64,000 nucleotides of DNA from JABDIP01 sp965237625 (GCA_965237625.1 CBDEGD010000006.1:76086-140085), one strand, 5' to 3'; positions 45,591-54,258 are shown, counted from the first letter of the stretch. Program-made: numbers and translations. The notes: generated by a model from the sequence alone, not told the origin.

Positions 45591-46577
45591 TCAGCCGTCG
45601 TGGCTGCCTCGGGTGATCTGCAGGAAGATGTCCTCCAGATCGGTCTCCTCGGTGGTGATATCGTTGATGCGCACGCCGCCCCGGTCCATGGCGTTGAGCA
45701 ATTCGCCGAGCCGCATCGCGCTCGGCTGGTATTTGACTGTAAGTAGGCACGGCTCCGGCAGTTCCACCTGATAGGCCGCCAGTTCTTCCGGCACGGCGTC
45801 CAACGGTTCCGTCAGCTGCACGGTCAGGGTCTTGCTGTCCAGCCGGCGCAGTAGATTGCGAGTACTGTCGCAGGCCACCACCGAGCCGTGGTTGATGATG
45901 GCGATGGTATCGCACAGCTCCTCCGCCTCCTCCAGGTAATGGGTGGTCAGCAGCACCGTGGTGCCGGCCTTGTTGAGCGCCCGGACCTGGGCCCAAAGCT
46001 GCTGGCGCAGCTCGATATCGACGCCGGCGGTCGGCTCGTCCAGCACCAACACCGGCGGCGAATGCACCATCGACTTGGCCACCATCAGCCGCCGCCGCAT
46101 GCCGCCGGACAGGGTGCGGGAATAGGAGTCGGCCATGTCGGCCAGCCCGACCGCCTCCAGCAACTCCATGGTGATGCGCTGTTTCTTGGGAATGCCGTAC
46201 AGCCCGGCCTGCAAGTCCAACATCTCCTTCGGGGTGAAGAACGGGTCCATGTTCAGTTCCTGCGGCACGATGCCGATCGCCGAGCGGGCCTGCCGGGCCT
46301 GCTTCACGATGTCGTAGCCCCAGATCGAGGCCTCGCCGGAGGTCTTCGTAACCAGGCTGGCCAGGATATTGATCAGGGTCGACTTGCCCGCCCCGTTCGG
46401 CCCGAGCAGCCCGAACAGCGAGCCGCGCGGGATATCCAGATCGATCGCCTTCAGCGCCTCTTTCGGCGGCGATTTCCCGCTGGCCTTGTAGATCTTGGAC
46501 AGCTTGCGGACGCTGACCGCGCTGGTCGGCAGGGTCGCGGGATCAAGCTCGTTGAGCGCAAGTGGCTCGGCCACCAT
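45591..46577 (-). CDS. ABC-2-type transporter ATP-binding protein without an adjacent permease
   Basis: 328 residues. Walker A GPNGAGKST, Q-loop GIVPQELNMDPFFT, signature LSGGMRRRL, Walker B VLVLDEPTAGVD and switch LTTHYLEEA, all typical of DrrA/CcmA/NodI-like exporters, plus a C-terminal DUF4162-like extension (from about residue 230). No membrane partner lies on either side: the neighbours are a lipoprotein hydrolase and the three-way-junction element. The permease must be elsewhere. Confidence 0.92.
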   Translation of the reverse strand: MVAEPLALNELDPATLPTSAVSVRKLSKIYKASGKSPPKEALKAIDLDIPRGSLFGLLGPNGAGKSTLINILASLVTKTSGEASIWGYDIVKQARQARSAIGIVPQELNMDPFFTPKEMLDLQAGLYGIPKKQRITMELLEAVGLADMADSYSRTLSGGMRRRLMVAKSMVHSPPVLVLDEPTAGVDIELRQQLWAQVRALNKAGTTVLLTTHYLEEAEELCDTIAIINHGSVVACDSTRNLLRRLDSKTLTVQLTEPLDAVPEELAAYQVELPEPCLLTVKYQPSAMRLGELLNAMDRGGVRINDITTEETDLEDIFLQITRGSHDG

Positions 46578-46669
46578 TCGGACATCCGGGTTATGTTGAA
46601 GCGAAGCCGGTTGATCGGCCAGCCATCATGGGTATCATCCGCCATTCCGCACGGTCAACCCGGGGCCTA

Positions 46670-46934
46670 AGTACCCACCATCATAGAAGGATGACACGTA
46701 TGACGACCTTGCAGCCTCTTCGGCCAGGAGTGTGGTCCGCTGCGATGCAGCGCATCGCGAGGGCCGCACGACGCCGTCCGGAGGGGCTGCAAGGTTGCCC
46801 GCTGGGTCGCGTCCCGGGTCCGCCGGAGGGCGTCACCGCCGCTTGCCGATGCGCTGCATCGCCTGCACGACGCTTCCTGCCCGGCGGATCCGGGACGCGA
46901 TCATACGTATCATCCTTCTATGATGGTGGGTACT
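46670..46934 (+). repeat. Three-way-junction palindromic element, copy B (immediately upstream of zinc-finger gene)
   Basis: A 265-bp element with the same plan as 9708-9970. P1 pairs 46670-46703 with 46901-46934 (33 of 34 bp, starting AGTACCCACCATC). P2 pairs 46707-46723 with 46778-46794 (17 bp including two G-T pairs). P3 pairs 46807-46826 with 46881-46900 (20 bp including one G-T pair). Junction gaps are 3, 12 and 0 nt, and both loops are 54 nt. Loop 1 shares GCGATGCA, GCATCG and AGGGCCGCA with copy A; loop 2 shares GCGT, CCGCT and a G-x-T-G-C hairpin. It ends 4 nt before the start codon of the next gene. Confidence 0.9.
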
Positions 46935-46938
46935 AACC

Positions 46939-47124
46939 ATGTCCAGCACCAACCCGCCCGAGACCATCGAGGTCGACGCCCATGCCGAGACCGTCGGCTG
47001 CGACGGCGGCGGGGCTTTGGGCCACCCGATGGTCTATTACAGCTTCGGCACGAAGACCGCCGTCGATTGCGGCTATTGCGGCCGGCGGTTCGTGAAGCGG
47101 CAAGAGACCGACGCCGCGGAGTAG
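46939..47124 (+). CDS. Small zinc-finger (CHCC-type) protein
   Basis: 61 residues: MSSTNPPETIEVDAHAETVG, a Cys, then GHPMVYYSF and DCGYCGRRFVK. The C...H...C-x-x-C spacing is the zf-CHCC domain shared with the complex I accessory subunit NDUFS6. In bacteria these small proteins are usually annotated only as zinc-finger domain proteins. The start codon lies 4 nt after copy B of the three-way-junction element, so its ribosome-binding region (GGTGGG) lies inside that element's right arm. Confidence 0.9.
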   Translation: MSSTNPPETIEVDAHAETVGCDGGGALGHPMVYYSFGTKTAVDCGYCGRRFVKRQETDAAE

Positions 47125-47461
47125 AGCGGGGGCCCCGGCGGAGTTGGAGCGCGAGAGCGCGGCACCGGGCCTTCAAGGCGATCTTCGATCAAGCTTGCGC
47201 AAGCCCCCTCACCCTCCCGCTACGCGGGTCCCTCCCTCTCCCGCGAGGGGAAAGGGGCAACAACTCGCGGGCTGCTTGGTTGGACCCTCTCCCTTCGTGG
47301 GAGAGGGAGGGACCCGATGCGAAGCATTGGGAGAGTGAGGGGGCTTCCCGGAGAGTTCGGCGGTACGCCGTCAGCATAGGGCGCCCTCCCGCCCCAGAAC
47401 TCTCGACAGCGTGCCCCGACTGCGCGATGGTCGGGGCTTCCCGAACCGCGATCCAGGCGTC
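47125..47461. other. Gene-free 337-bp region containing a nested palindromic repeat
   Basis: It separates the zinc-finger gene from polA. Its centre is the nested inverted repeat 47201-47346, listed separately. The remaining sequence is GC-rich with no recognised gene. The polA promoter must lie here, but I cannot place it. Confidence 0.5.
47201..47346. repeat. Nested inverted repeat, CCCCCTCACCCTCCC type
   Basis: Outer arms: AAGCCCCCTCACCCTCCC at 47201 and GGGAGAGTGAGGGGGCTT ending near 47346. Inner arms: GGGTCCCTCCCTCTCCC at 47226-47242 and its exact complement at 47299-47315. It is preceded by CGATCTTCGATCAAG (about 47180), which also precedes the repeat at 58423, so the two are related. 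A simple rho-independent T tract is absent. Confidence 0.8.
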
Positions 47462-50272
47462 ATGCCCGACACGAAATCCCCCTCCGAGGAGCGCACCTAT
47501 TATCTGGTGGACGGCTCCGGCTTCATCTTCCGGGCCTTCCACGCCCTGCCGGCGATGAACCGCAAATCCGACGGCGTGCCGATCAATGCCGTGTATGGCT
47601 TCACCGGCATGCTGCTGAAGCTGATCGCCGACATCCAGGCTGACCACATCGCGGTGATCTTCGACGCCAAGCAGGAGAATTTCCGCAACGACATCTATCC
47701 GGAATACAAGGCAAACCGGTCCGAGACGCCGGAGGAGCTGATCCCGCAATTCCCCCTGATTCGCGAGGCGACGGCGGCCTTCAACCTGCCGCAGCTGGAG
47801 ATGGAGGGCTTCGAGGCCGACGACATCATCGCCACCTATTGCCGGCTCGCGCGGGAGCGAGGCGACAAGGCGGTGGTTGTTTCGTCCGACAAGGATCTGA
47901 TGCAGCTGGTCGGCGAGGGCGTCGCCATGATGGACCCGATGAAGAACAAGGATATCGGTCCGGCCGAGGTGATGGAGAAATTCGGCGTGCCGCCGAACAA
48001 GGTGATCGACGTCCAGGCCCTGGCCGGCGACAGCGTCGACAACGTGCCCGGCGTGCCGGGCATCGGCGTGAAGACCGCCGCCCTGCTGATCAACGAATAC
48101 GGCGATCTGGACACCCTGTTGGAGCGCGCCGGGGAGATCAAGCAGCCCAAACGCCGCGAGGCGCTGATCGAGAATGCGGAGCTCGCGCGGGTGTCGCGCC
48201 AACTTGTCCGCCTGGAAGACCAGGTCGACGTGCCGCTGTCCCTCGACGATCTGCACGTCCACGATTTCGACCGCCAGAAGCTGCTGGATTTCACCCGCGA
48301 GCAGGGCTTCAAGACCATGTCCGCCCGGGTCGAGGCCCAGATGGACGGCGCGGCGACGCCGGCCCCCGCCTCCTCGGCGGAGGGCAGCGGTGTGGCAGCA
48401 GCATCCGATGCGCCAGTGGGTGAGGCCGTCTATGAACTGGTGCAGGACGAGGCGGCCTTGCAGGTCTGGGTCGATCGGGCAATGGAAGCCGGCGCCGTCG
48501 CTGTCGATACCGAGACAACCGGGCTGGACGCCGCTGCCGCAAAACTGGTCGGCATCTGCCTCTCAACCGCGCCGGGAAATGGCTGTTACATCCCGGTCGG
48601 CCATACCGGGGCGGGGGGCGAGGGCACCCTGGCCCTGGATGACAATGACGGTGCGCCGCCGCAGATCGCCCTCGATCGCGCCGTAGAGATGCTGAAGCCG
48701 ATGCTGGAGGACCCGTCGGTCCTGAAGATCGGCCAGAACCTGAAATACGACTATCACATCCTGGCCAGGCACGGGATCAGGCTTCACCCCGTCGACGACA
48801 CCATGCTGATCTCCTACGTGCTGGACGGCGGCGCCCATGGCCACGGCATGGACGATCTGGCCGAGCTGCATCTGGGCCACACCACGGTCAAGTTCAGCGA
48901 CATCACCGGCAAGGGGAGGGCCCGGATCACCTTCGACCGGGTGCCGCTGGACAAGGCCCTGGGCTACGCGGCGGAGGACGCCGACATCACCCTGCGCCTG
49001 CACCGGGCCCTGAAACCGCGCCTGGTGACCGAGCGCATGTCCACCATCTACGAGACCATCGAGCGGCCGCTGGTCCAGGTGGTGGGAGAGATGGAGCTGG
49101 CCGGCATCAAGGCCGACCGCGCGGTGCTGGAGCGGCTGTCGGGTGAGTTCGCCGGCCGGCTGGAGACCCTGGAGGCGGAGATCCACAAGCTCGCCGGCCA
49201 CCCCTTCAATGTCGGCTCACCGAAACAGCTGGGCGAGGTGCTGTTCGACGAGTTGGGCATCGACCCCGGCCCCAAGGCCAAGAAGGGCAAGACCGGCGCC
49301 TGGTCCACCCATTCCGACGTGCTGGAGCCGCTGGCAGCGCAAGGCCACGACATCGCCGCCCGGGTGGTCGACTGGCGCCAGCTATCGAAGCTCAAGGGCA
49401 CCTATACCGACGCCCTGACCGGCCAGATCAATGAGCGCACCGGCCGGGTGCACACCTCCTACAGCCTGGCCGCCACCAATACCGGCCGCATGTCGTCCAA
49501 CGACCCGAACCTGCAGAACATCCCGATCCGCACGGAGGAGGGGCGCAAGATCCGCTATGCCTTCGTCGCCGAGCCGGGGCACAAGCTGATCTCGATCGAC
49601 TATTCCCAGATCGAGCTGCGCCTGGTGGCGGTGATCGCCGGCATCGGCGCGCTGAAGCAGGCCTTCCTGGACGGGCTCGACATCCACGCCCTGACCGCAT
49701 CCCAGGTCTTCGGCGTGCCCCTGGCCGAGATGACGCCGGAGATCCGCCGCCGCGCCAAGGCGATCAATTTTGGCATCATCTACGGCATCAGCGCCTTCGG
49801 CCTCGCCAACCAGCTCGCCATCCCGCAATCGGAGGCCCGCGACTTCATCACCCAGTATTTGGAGCGCTTCTCCGAACTGAAAACCTGGATGCAGGAAACT
49901 AAGATCAAGTGCCGAGAACTCGGCTACGTCGAAACCCTGTTCGGCCGCAAATGCCACATCCCCACCATCAAGGACTCAAACCCCGCCCGCCGCGCCTTCG
50001 CCGATCGCCAGGCCATCAACGCCCCGATCCAGGGCACCGCCGCCGACATCATCAAGCGCGCCATGGCGCGCTTGCCAGGGGCGTTGGAGCGGGCAGGGCT
50101 GAAGGCCCGGATGCTGCTGCAAGTGCACGACGAACTGCTGTTCGAAGCACCGGAAGGCGAGGCGGAGAAGACGGCGGCGGTGGCGCGGGAAGTGATGGAG
50201 GGCGCGGCGCATCTTGAGATCCCGCTGGTGGCGGAATCGGGGATCGGGGACAGTTGGGCGGAGGCGCACTGA
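47462..50272 (+). CDS. polA: DNA polymerase I
   Basis: 936 residues from the ATG at 47462 (MPDTKSPSEERTYYLVDGSG). Three domains: 5' nuclease (about 14-290, with GFEADDIIATY and the metal-binding SSDKDLMQL), 3'-5' exonuclease (about 330-520, with AVDTETTGLD, the D-x-E of an active proofreading site) and polymerase (about 540-936, with RMSSNDPNLQNIPIRTEEGR, motif A SIDYSQIELR, motif B RRRAKAINFGIIYGIS and motif C QVHDELLFE). All catalytic residues appear present, so proofreading should work. In-frame sequence upstream of 47462 is not conserved-looking. Confidence 0.97.
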   Translation: MPDTKSPSEERTYYLVDGSGFIFRAFHALPAMNRKSDGVPINAVYGFTGMLLKLIADIQADHIAVIFDAKQENFRNDIYPEYKANRSETPEELIPQFPLIREATAAFNLPQLEMEGFEADDIIATYCRLARERGDKAVVVSSDKDLMQLVGEGVAMMDPMKNKDIGPAEVMEKFGVPPNKVIDVQALAGDSVDNVPGVPGIGVKTAALLINEYGDLDTLLERAGEIKQPKRREALIENAELARVSRQLVRLEDQVDVPLSLDDLHVHDFDRQKLLDFTREQGFKTMSARVEAQMDGAATPAPASSAEGSGVAAASDAPVGEAVYELVQDEAALQVWVDRAMEAGAVAVDTETTGLDAAAAKLVGICLSTAPGNGCYIPVGHTGAGGEGTLALDDNDGAPPQIALDRAVEMLKPMLEDPSVLKIGQNLKYDYHILARHGIRLHPVDDTMLISYVLDGGAHGHGMDDLAELHLGHTTVKFSDITGKGRARITFDRVPLDKALGYAAEDADITLRLHRALKPRLVTERMSTIYETIERPLVQVVGEMELAGIKADRAVLERLSGEFAGRLETLEAEIHKLAGHPFNVGSPKQLGEVLFDELGIDPGPKAKKGKTGAWSTHSDVLEPLAAQGHDIAARVVDWRQLSKLKGTYTDALTGQINERTGRVHTSYSLAATNTGRMSSNDPNLQNIPIRTEEGRKIRYAFVAEPGHKLISIDYSQIELRLVAVIAGIGALKQAFLDGLDIHALTASQVFGVPLAEMTPEIRRRAKAINFGIIYGISAFGLANQLAIPQSEARDFITQYLERFSELKTWMQETKIKCRELGYVETLFGRKCHIPTIKDSNPARRAFADRQAINAPIQGTAADIIKRAMARLPGALERAGLKARMLLQVHDELLFEAPEGEAEKTAAVAREVMEGAAHLEIPLVAESGIGDSWAEAH

Positions 50273-50381
50273 CCCAAATTTCATGGGAACACTGACTGCA
50301 CACACAATCGTTGTTGAGCCTGATTCACGGGCCATCGACATGAGAGTAGGTATGCTCGGGCCCTAGATTATCTACCCGCAA

Positions 50382-50411
50382 TTGAATTGACTTGAAATCA
50401 GGCACTATGAT
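50382..50411 (+). promoter_or_regulatory. Candidate sigma-70-type promoter of the AT-rich island
   Basis: TTGAAT at 50382-50387 and TATGAT at 50406-50411, with an 18-bp spacer, lie about 150 bp before the methyltransferase start. They are the best match I can see in the 288-bp region after polA. It fits a single promoter for the three coupled genes. Confidence 0.4.
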
Positions 50412-50560
50412 TCCTTAGAGGCTCCACGCGAATCGCGAACACGGGACAACTAGCCCCCTTCAGAAGATGCTTCAAATAATTAAAGCCGAAAAGAAACGAG
50501 AGACACTTCTTCCGGGTTTTCGCAGTATGGCCGCATTCACTCAACAGAAAATCTCTGGAT

Positions 50561-51484
50561 ATGAAAATATTCTCTGAATGTACTTATGAAAGTGTCACCG
50601 CGGCTATATGGATGGGTGATGCGTATCGATGTCTCTTAGATTTAGAGCCAGAATCAGTTGATTTGATTGTTACATCGCCACCATACTTCGTCGGAAAGGA
50701 ATACGACAACTCTCGTTGCATAGATGATTTTTTGTCAGAGTTCAAAAGATTGCTGCCTTCTATTGCGCATTGTCTAAAGAGAGGAGGTAGTATTTGTTGG
50801 CAAGTAGGAAATCATGTTCACAATGGTCAACTGACTCCGCTCGACGCTATTGTAATCGGCTGCTTACAATCAGACTCCCGGTTTTTCCTGAGAAATCGGA
50901 TCATTTGGACATTTGGACATGGCGAGCATGCCGTAAAGCGGTTTAGCGGTAGGCACGAAACAATCCTGTGGTACACGAAGGGTGATAGCTATCAATTTGA
51001 TCTTGATGCGTCGAGGGTACCGCAGCGATATCCAGGCAAGAAGCACTACAGAGGACCAAACAAGGGAAATTGGAGCGGAAATCCGCTAGGAAAAAATCCA
51101 GGAGATATTTGGGACATAGGTGATACCTGGAATATTCCCAATGTAAAAGCAAATCATATAGAGAAGACAGATCACCCCTGTCAATTTCCAACAGCCTTAG
51201 TTCGAAGACTAATCGTCGCGCTTTCTCCTAAAGGTGGAGTTGTTGCGGATCCCTACATTGGGTCAGGAACCACAGCCATTAGCGCACTTCTAGAAGGTCG
51301 AAATGTAATTGGGTGTGATCTTGAATCTAGATATCTAAAAATCACAGAAAATAGAATACAAGAACTTTTGAATGGAAACGGTAGAATAAGAGAAGATATG
51401 CCTGTCCGAAAACCTAAGCCAAATGAAAGTGTTTCGAAGAGACCCCCACATTTTCGATCATCCACGGAGATGATGAATGATTGA
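50561..51484 (+). CDS. DNA methyltransferase (beta class, N4-cytosine or N6-adenine)
   Basis: 307 residues. Catalytic motif IV LIVTSPPYFVG (SPPY at 39-42) comes before the SAM-binding motif I DPYIGSGTTAISALLEGRNV (from about 230), the order of beta-class enzymes. SPPY is more usual for N4-cytosine methylation, but N6-adenine is possible. The body contains DLDASRVPQRYPGKKHYRG, a typical target-recognition-side segment. Codon use is AT-rich, unlike the flanking genes, suggesting horizontal transfer. It overlaps the GHKL ATPase gene by 8 bp. It would protect self DNA in a restriction-type system. Confidence 0.92.
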   Translation: MKIFSECTYESVTAAIWMGDAYRCLLDLEPESVDLIVTSPPYFVGKEYDNSRCIDDFLSEFKRLLPSIAHCLKRGGSICWQVGNHVHNGQLTPLDAIVIGCLQSDSRFFLRNRIIWTFGHGEHAVKRFSGRHETILWYTKGDSYQFDLDASRVPQRYPGKKHYRGPNKGNWSGNPLGKNPGDIWDIGDTWNIPNVKANHIEKTDHPCQFPTALVRRLIVALSPKGGVVADPYIGSGTTAISALLEGRNVIGCDLESRYLKITENRIQELLNGNGRIREDMPVRKPKPNESVSKRPPHFRSSTEMMND

Positions 51485-52811
51485 AAGACTACGCGCGGAT
51501 GCTAGTCCCGAAAAACGCCTATTCGTATCTCTGCTCACGCGGGACATTCCGCTGGTCGCAGCCTTCTTGGATCTCATCGATAACTCAATTAATGCTGCGG
51601 TGGAGCCTATATCTAGTCGACTACTTACAGCAGGGGATTATCTTGAATTATTTGAAGATCAAACAGTCATTCCAGCAGTAGAAATAAGACTCAATGTCAG
51701 TGAAAAATCAGTTGAAATCACGGATAATGCCGCGGGCATAGACGCAAACACCGCCGCCAACTATGTCTTTAAATTTGGACGAGGCGCCGTAGGCCATCAC
51801 GAAGGTGATAGGTTGTCAGTCTATGGCATTGGCCTCAAGCGAGCAATATTCAAGCTCGGTAATAGCATAATAATGACTTCTGAGCACGTGAAGGGCGGAT
51901 TCAACCTAAGATTAAACGTAGCAAAGTGGGCAGAAGATACTCGACAGCCCTGGACATTTGACATTACGGGCCGCTCACCGGTCGATTCTAATCAGACCGG
52001 GACCAAAATATCTGTCACAGACCTATACGACGACACTGTTAGGCGGCTATCAGACGGTGTATTTCTTGATCAGCTAAGGGATTCGATCGCAAAGACCTAC
52101 GCGTTCTACATATCAAAATTTGTAACCATCTACGTCAACGACGAAGTGGTTCCTGGTACAAATTTAGAAATCGGGAAAAACCATGCGTCGGACGTGTTTT
52201 CGGTTGGTGATGTCAGTTGCGCGATAACTGCAGGCATAGGCACGCCGCAAGGAGGAAGTTTCAGGGATCGGTCGTCGGGGTGGTTTATATTCTGCAACGG
52301 AAGAACGGTAATTTCGGCCGACAAGACACCGCTGACAGGATGGGGAGGAGCGGGTCTCCCGATTTTTCAGCCGAAGCATAGGCCCTTTCTCGGTACAGTG
52401 TATTTTGTTTCTAAGAATGTCGAATTACTACCTTGGACAACAACGAAATCAGCTATCAATGAGGACAGTGCAATTTGGCAGGAAGCAAAGCGGCATATGA
52501 CAACTGTAGGCCGAATTGTCGTATCATTCCTAGACAGCAGGTATACGGACGAGGGAACCGAAGTCGCTAGCGCTGATTTACAGCAAGCCGCCGGGGAACG
52601 TGTGAACATAATTTCTGCATCTGTCTCCCAAAAACAATCTTTCAAACCACCGAAGCGTCCGCCACCCGAAAATATGAAGATCCAATACAATGCAAAGATT
52701 GCAGACGTCAGACGCATCGAGTCTTATCTAGGTAGCCCTGGCATGGGCGGCTCTGCGGTCGGTAGACATACTTTCAACCATTTTCTCCGCAATGAAGCAG
52801 GAGAAGAATAG
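51477..52811 (+). CDS. GHKL ATPase, MORC/MutL-like, of a restriction-modification-type operon
   Basis: 444 residues. N-terminal GHKL ATPase: N box FLDLIDNSINAA (30-41), G1 box ITDNAAGID (81-89), G2 region FGRGAVG ... YGIGLKRAIFKLG (100-128) with the G-x-G-x-K of MORC/MutL-type proteins. The middle region with GTKISVTDLYDDTV and a C-terminal basic region follow. GHKL ATPases of this kind have been described in published comparative genomics as components of R-M operons, thought to act as DNA clamps. It overlaps the methyltransferase by 8 bp and abuts the next start codon, so all three genes are coupled. Confidence 0.87.
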   Translation: MIERLRADASPEKRLFVSLLTRDIPLVAAFLDLIDNSINAAVEPISSRLLTAGDYLELFEDQTVIPAVEIRLNVSEKSVEITDNAAGIDANTAANYVFKFGRGAVGHHEGDRLSVYGIGLKRAIFKLGNSIIMTSEHVKGGFNLRLNVAKWAEDTRQPWTFDITGRSPVDSNQTGTKISVTDLYDDTVRRLSDGVFLDQLRDSIAKTYAFYISKFVTIYVNDEVVPGTNLEIGKNHASDVFSVGDVSCAITAGIGTPQGGSFRDRSSGWFIFCNGRTVISADKTPLTGWGGAGLPIFQPKHRPFLGTVYFVSKNVELLPWTTTKSAINEDSAIWQEAKRHMTTVGRIVVSFLDSRYTDEGTEVASADLQQAAGERVNIISASVSQKQSFKPPKRPPPENMKIQYNAKIADVRRIESYLGSPGMGGSAVGRHTFNHFLRNEAGEE

Positions 52812-53765
52812 ATGGTACGTTCAACCGCTCGTTTTATTTCGTATGACCTTCGACCTGCAAAGCAGTCTGAGCGTAGAATACTGTTAGATTTGCTCAAGAT
52901 CGCAGGCGATTGTGGGCTTCCAATTACGGATTATCAGTATGTAGGTATGGGCGCCAACCGATTTTATGATTTCCTGTTGCTTCATAAGTATTTGGGAATT
53001 GCCGATATGATCAGTCTAGAACATGATTCGCACATGTATAGAAGGGCGGCTTTCAATTGTCCATATAAATTTATTAATATACTAGAGAAAACAACGAGCG
53101 ATTTTCTATTTGAGGATGATATAGAGAGACCATGTATCTTATGGTTTGACTACGATGGTGGAATATCTACTCAGATGACTCATGATATTGCATCGTTATC
53201 AACAAAACTAAAAGTTGGAGATTTTTGTTTTGTGACGGTATCTGGCGGGCCACCCAAATTCCTAGATCGTGAGAGCGATCAATTTAGACTCGGCTGGTTC
53301 CAGGAGAAGCTAAGCGATATTGCGGGTGGTGTTTCTTTGGCGGACGTTGAGCGATCCTCATTCCCGCGTGCAGTTCACAAAGTGCTTGTTGCTGCCTTCC
53401 GCAACGCATTTTCCGTTCGCCGGGATGGGAAGTTTGTTCCGTTCCTCCAAGTCGAATATTCAGATAGTCATCCAATGATAACTGTCGGCGGCGGCCTGTT
53501 GGTTGATGGACAGGCAATTAGCTTCGAATCTCGGGTAGCTGAGACGCTTCCTTTTCTCAGCGCAAAGAATCGAAAACCATATCGTATCAAGTCGCTGCAC
53601 CTCACTGAAAAAGAGCGAATACTATTCGATCGTGCAACCACATCGCCTGATAGAAGATCTTCTGAATACTATAATTTAAAGAAGCTAGGTTTTAAGCAAT
53701 CAGAAATTTCCGCATATAAAGATCTCATACGATTTCTGCCTCGGTACGTCGAGACGATTGTCTAA
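52812..53765 (+). CDS. Rossmann-like partner protein of unknown function
   Basis: 317 residues; its ATG directly follows the ATPase stop. The pattern YQYVGMGANRFYDF (42-55), MISLEHDSHMYRRAAFNCP (66-84) and CILWFDYDGG (108-117) resembles a Rossmann methyltransferase-like core: Gly motif, acidic residue after beta 2, D-Y-D motif. I see no classical nuclease motif such as PD-(D/E)xK, HNH or PLD. In an operon with a methyltransferase and GHKL ATPase it takes the place where a restriction effector would be expected. It could be a divergent nuclease or a second modification enzyme; this is open. Confidence 0.75.
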   Translation: MVRSTARFISYDLRPAKQSERRILLDLLKIAGDCGLPITDYQYVGMGANRFYDFLLLHKYLGIADMISLEHDSHMYRRAAFNCPYKFINILEKTTSDFLFEDDIERPCILWFDYDGGISTQMTHDIASLSTKLKVGDFCFVTVSGGPPKFLDRESDQFRLGWFQEKLSDIAGGVSLADVERSSFPRAVHKVLVAAFRNAFSVRRDGKFVPFLQVEYSDSHPMITVGGGLLVDGQAISFESRVAETLPFLSAKNRKPYRIKSLHLTEKERILFDRATTSPDRRSSEYYNLKKLGFKQSEISAYKDLIRFLPRYVETIV

Positions 53766-53791
53766 TTTCTACGTGCAAATATGTTATTTGG

Positions 53792-54034
53792 TTAATATTT
53801 GTAGTTCCCTTGCCCGTCCCATTCAATCTCGCCAATTCTCTTTCTGTATTGCAGCACGTTTCGGACATTCCTCTTCCATTTGGGGATGCTTGAATTGGGC
53901 GATTGATTTTCGAAATCCTCTTTGTCCAATTGAAGGTCCGATTCAACAATCTCATAAATTTCCTTTATTGGGGTCCAGCCGCCTTTTGGCAGGTGGGCCT
54001 TCAGGCATTTCCAAATTTCGGGGAGGTGGGTCAT
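53792..54034 (-). CDS. Small winged-helix-like protein (80 aa), possible regulator or R-M fragment
   Basis: 80 residues on the opposite strand, 27 bp from the end of the operon. The pattern MTHLPEIWKCLKAHLPKGGW, then IKEIYEIVESDL, and PKWKRNVRNVLQYRKRIGEI resembles the winged-helix domain that precedes or accompanies many restriction enzymes; the last strands read IEWDGQGNYKY. It is AT-rich like the rest of the island. It may be a regulator, a DNA-binding subunit, or the surviving N-terminal domain of a nuclease gene. Confidence 0.6.
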   Translation of the reverse strand: MTHLPEIWKCLKAHLPKGGWTPIKEIYEIVESDLQLDKEDFENQSPNSSIPKWKRNVRNVLQYRKRIGEIEWDGQGNYKY

Positions 54035-54258
54035 TTCAACAGCCTCTTGGTGAAAAATCTTTTGGATTTGAAAGTCGAACGTAGCACTGGAGAAGACCTA
54101 TTTCTGCATAGTGAATTACACTAGTAGTCTACTGACGCCGAGCAAAAGAAGCTCGTGTTGGCCAGAAGGCATGCGGGGAATCAGAGGTCTCAGAGATCTG
54201 ATTACGGCCATGTCGCCGCAATGAACGACTGGCCAGCCATATGAGCGGCAGGACCGGT

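Noticed and set aside
50386..50411. Alternative promoter TTGACT (50388-50393) with TATGAT
   Set aside because: The spacer would be only about 13 bp; the TTGAAT/TATGAT pair with 18 bp is better.
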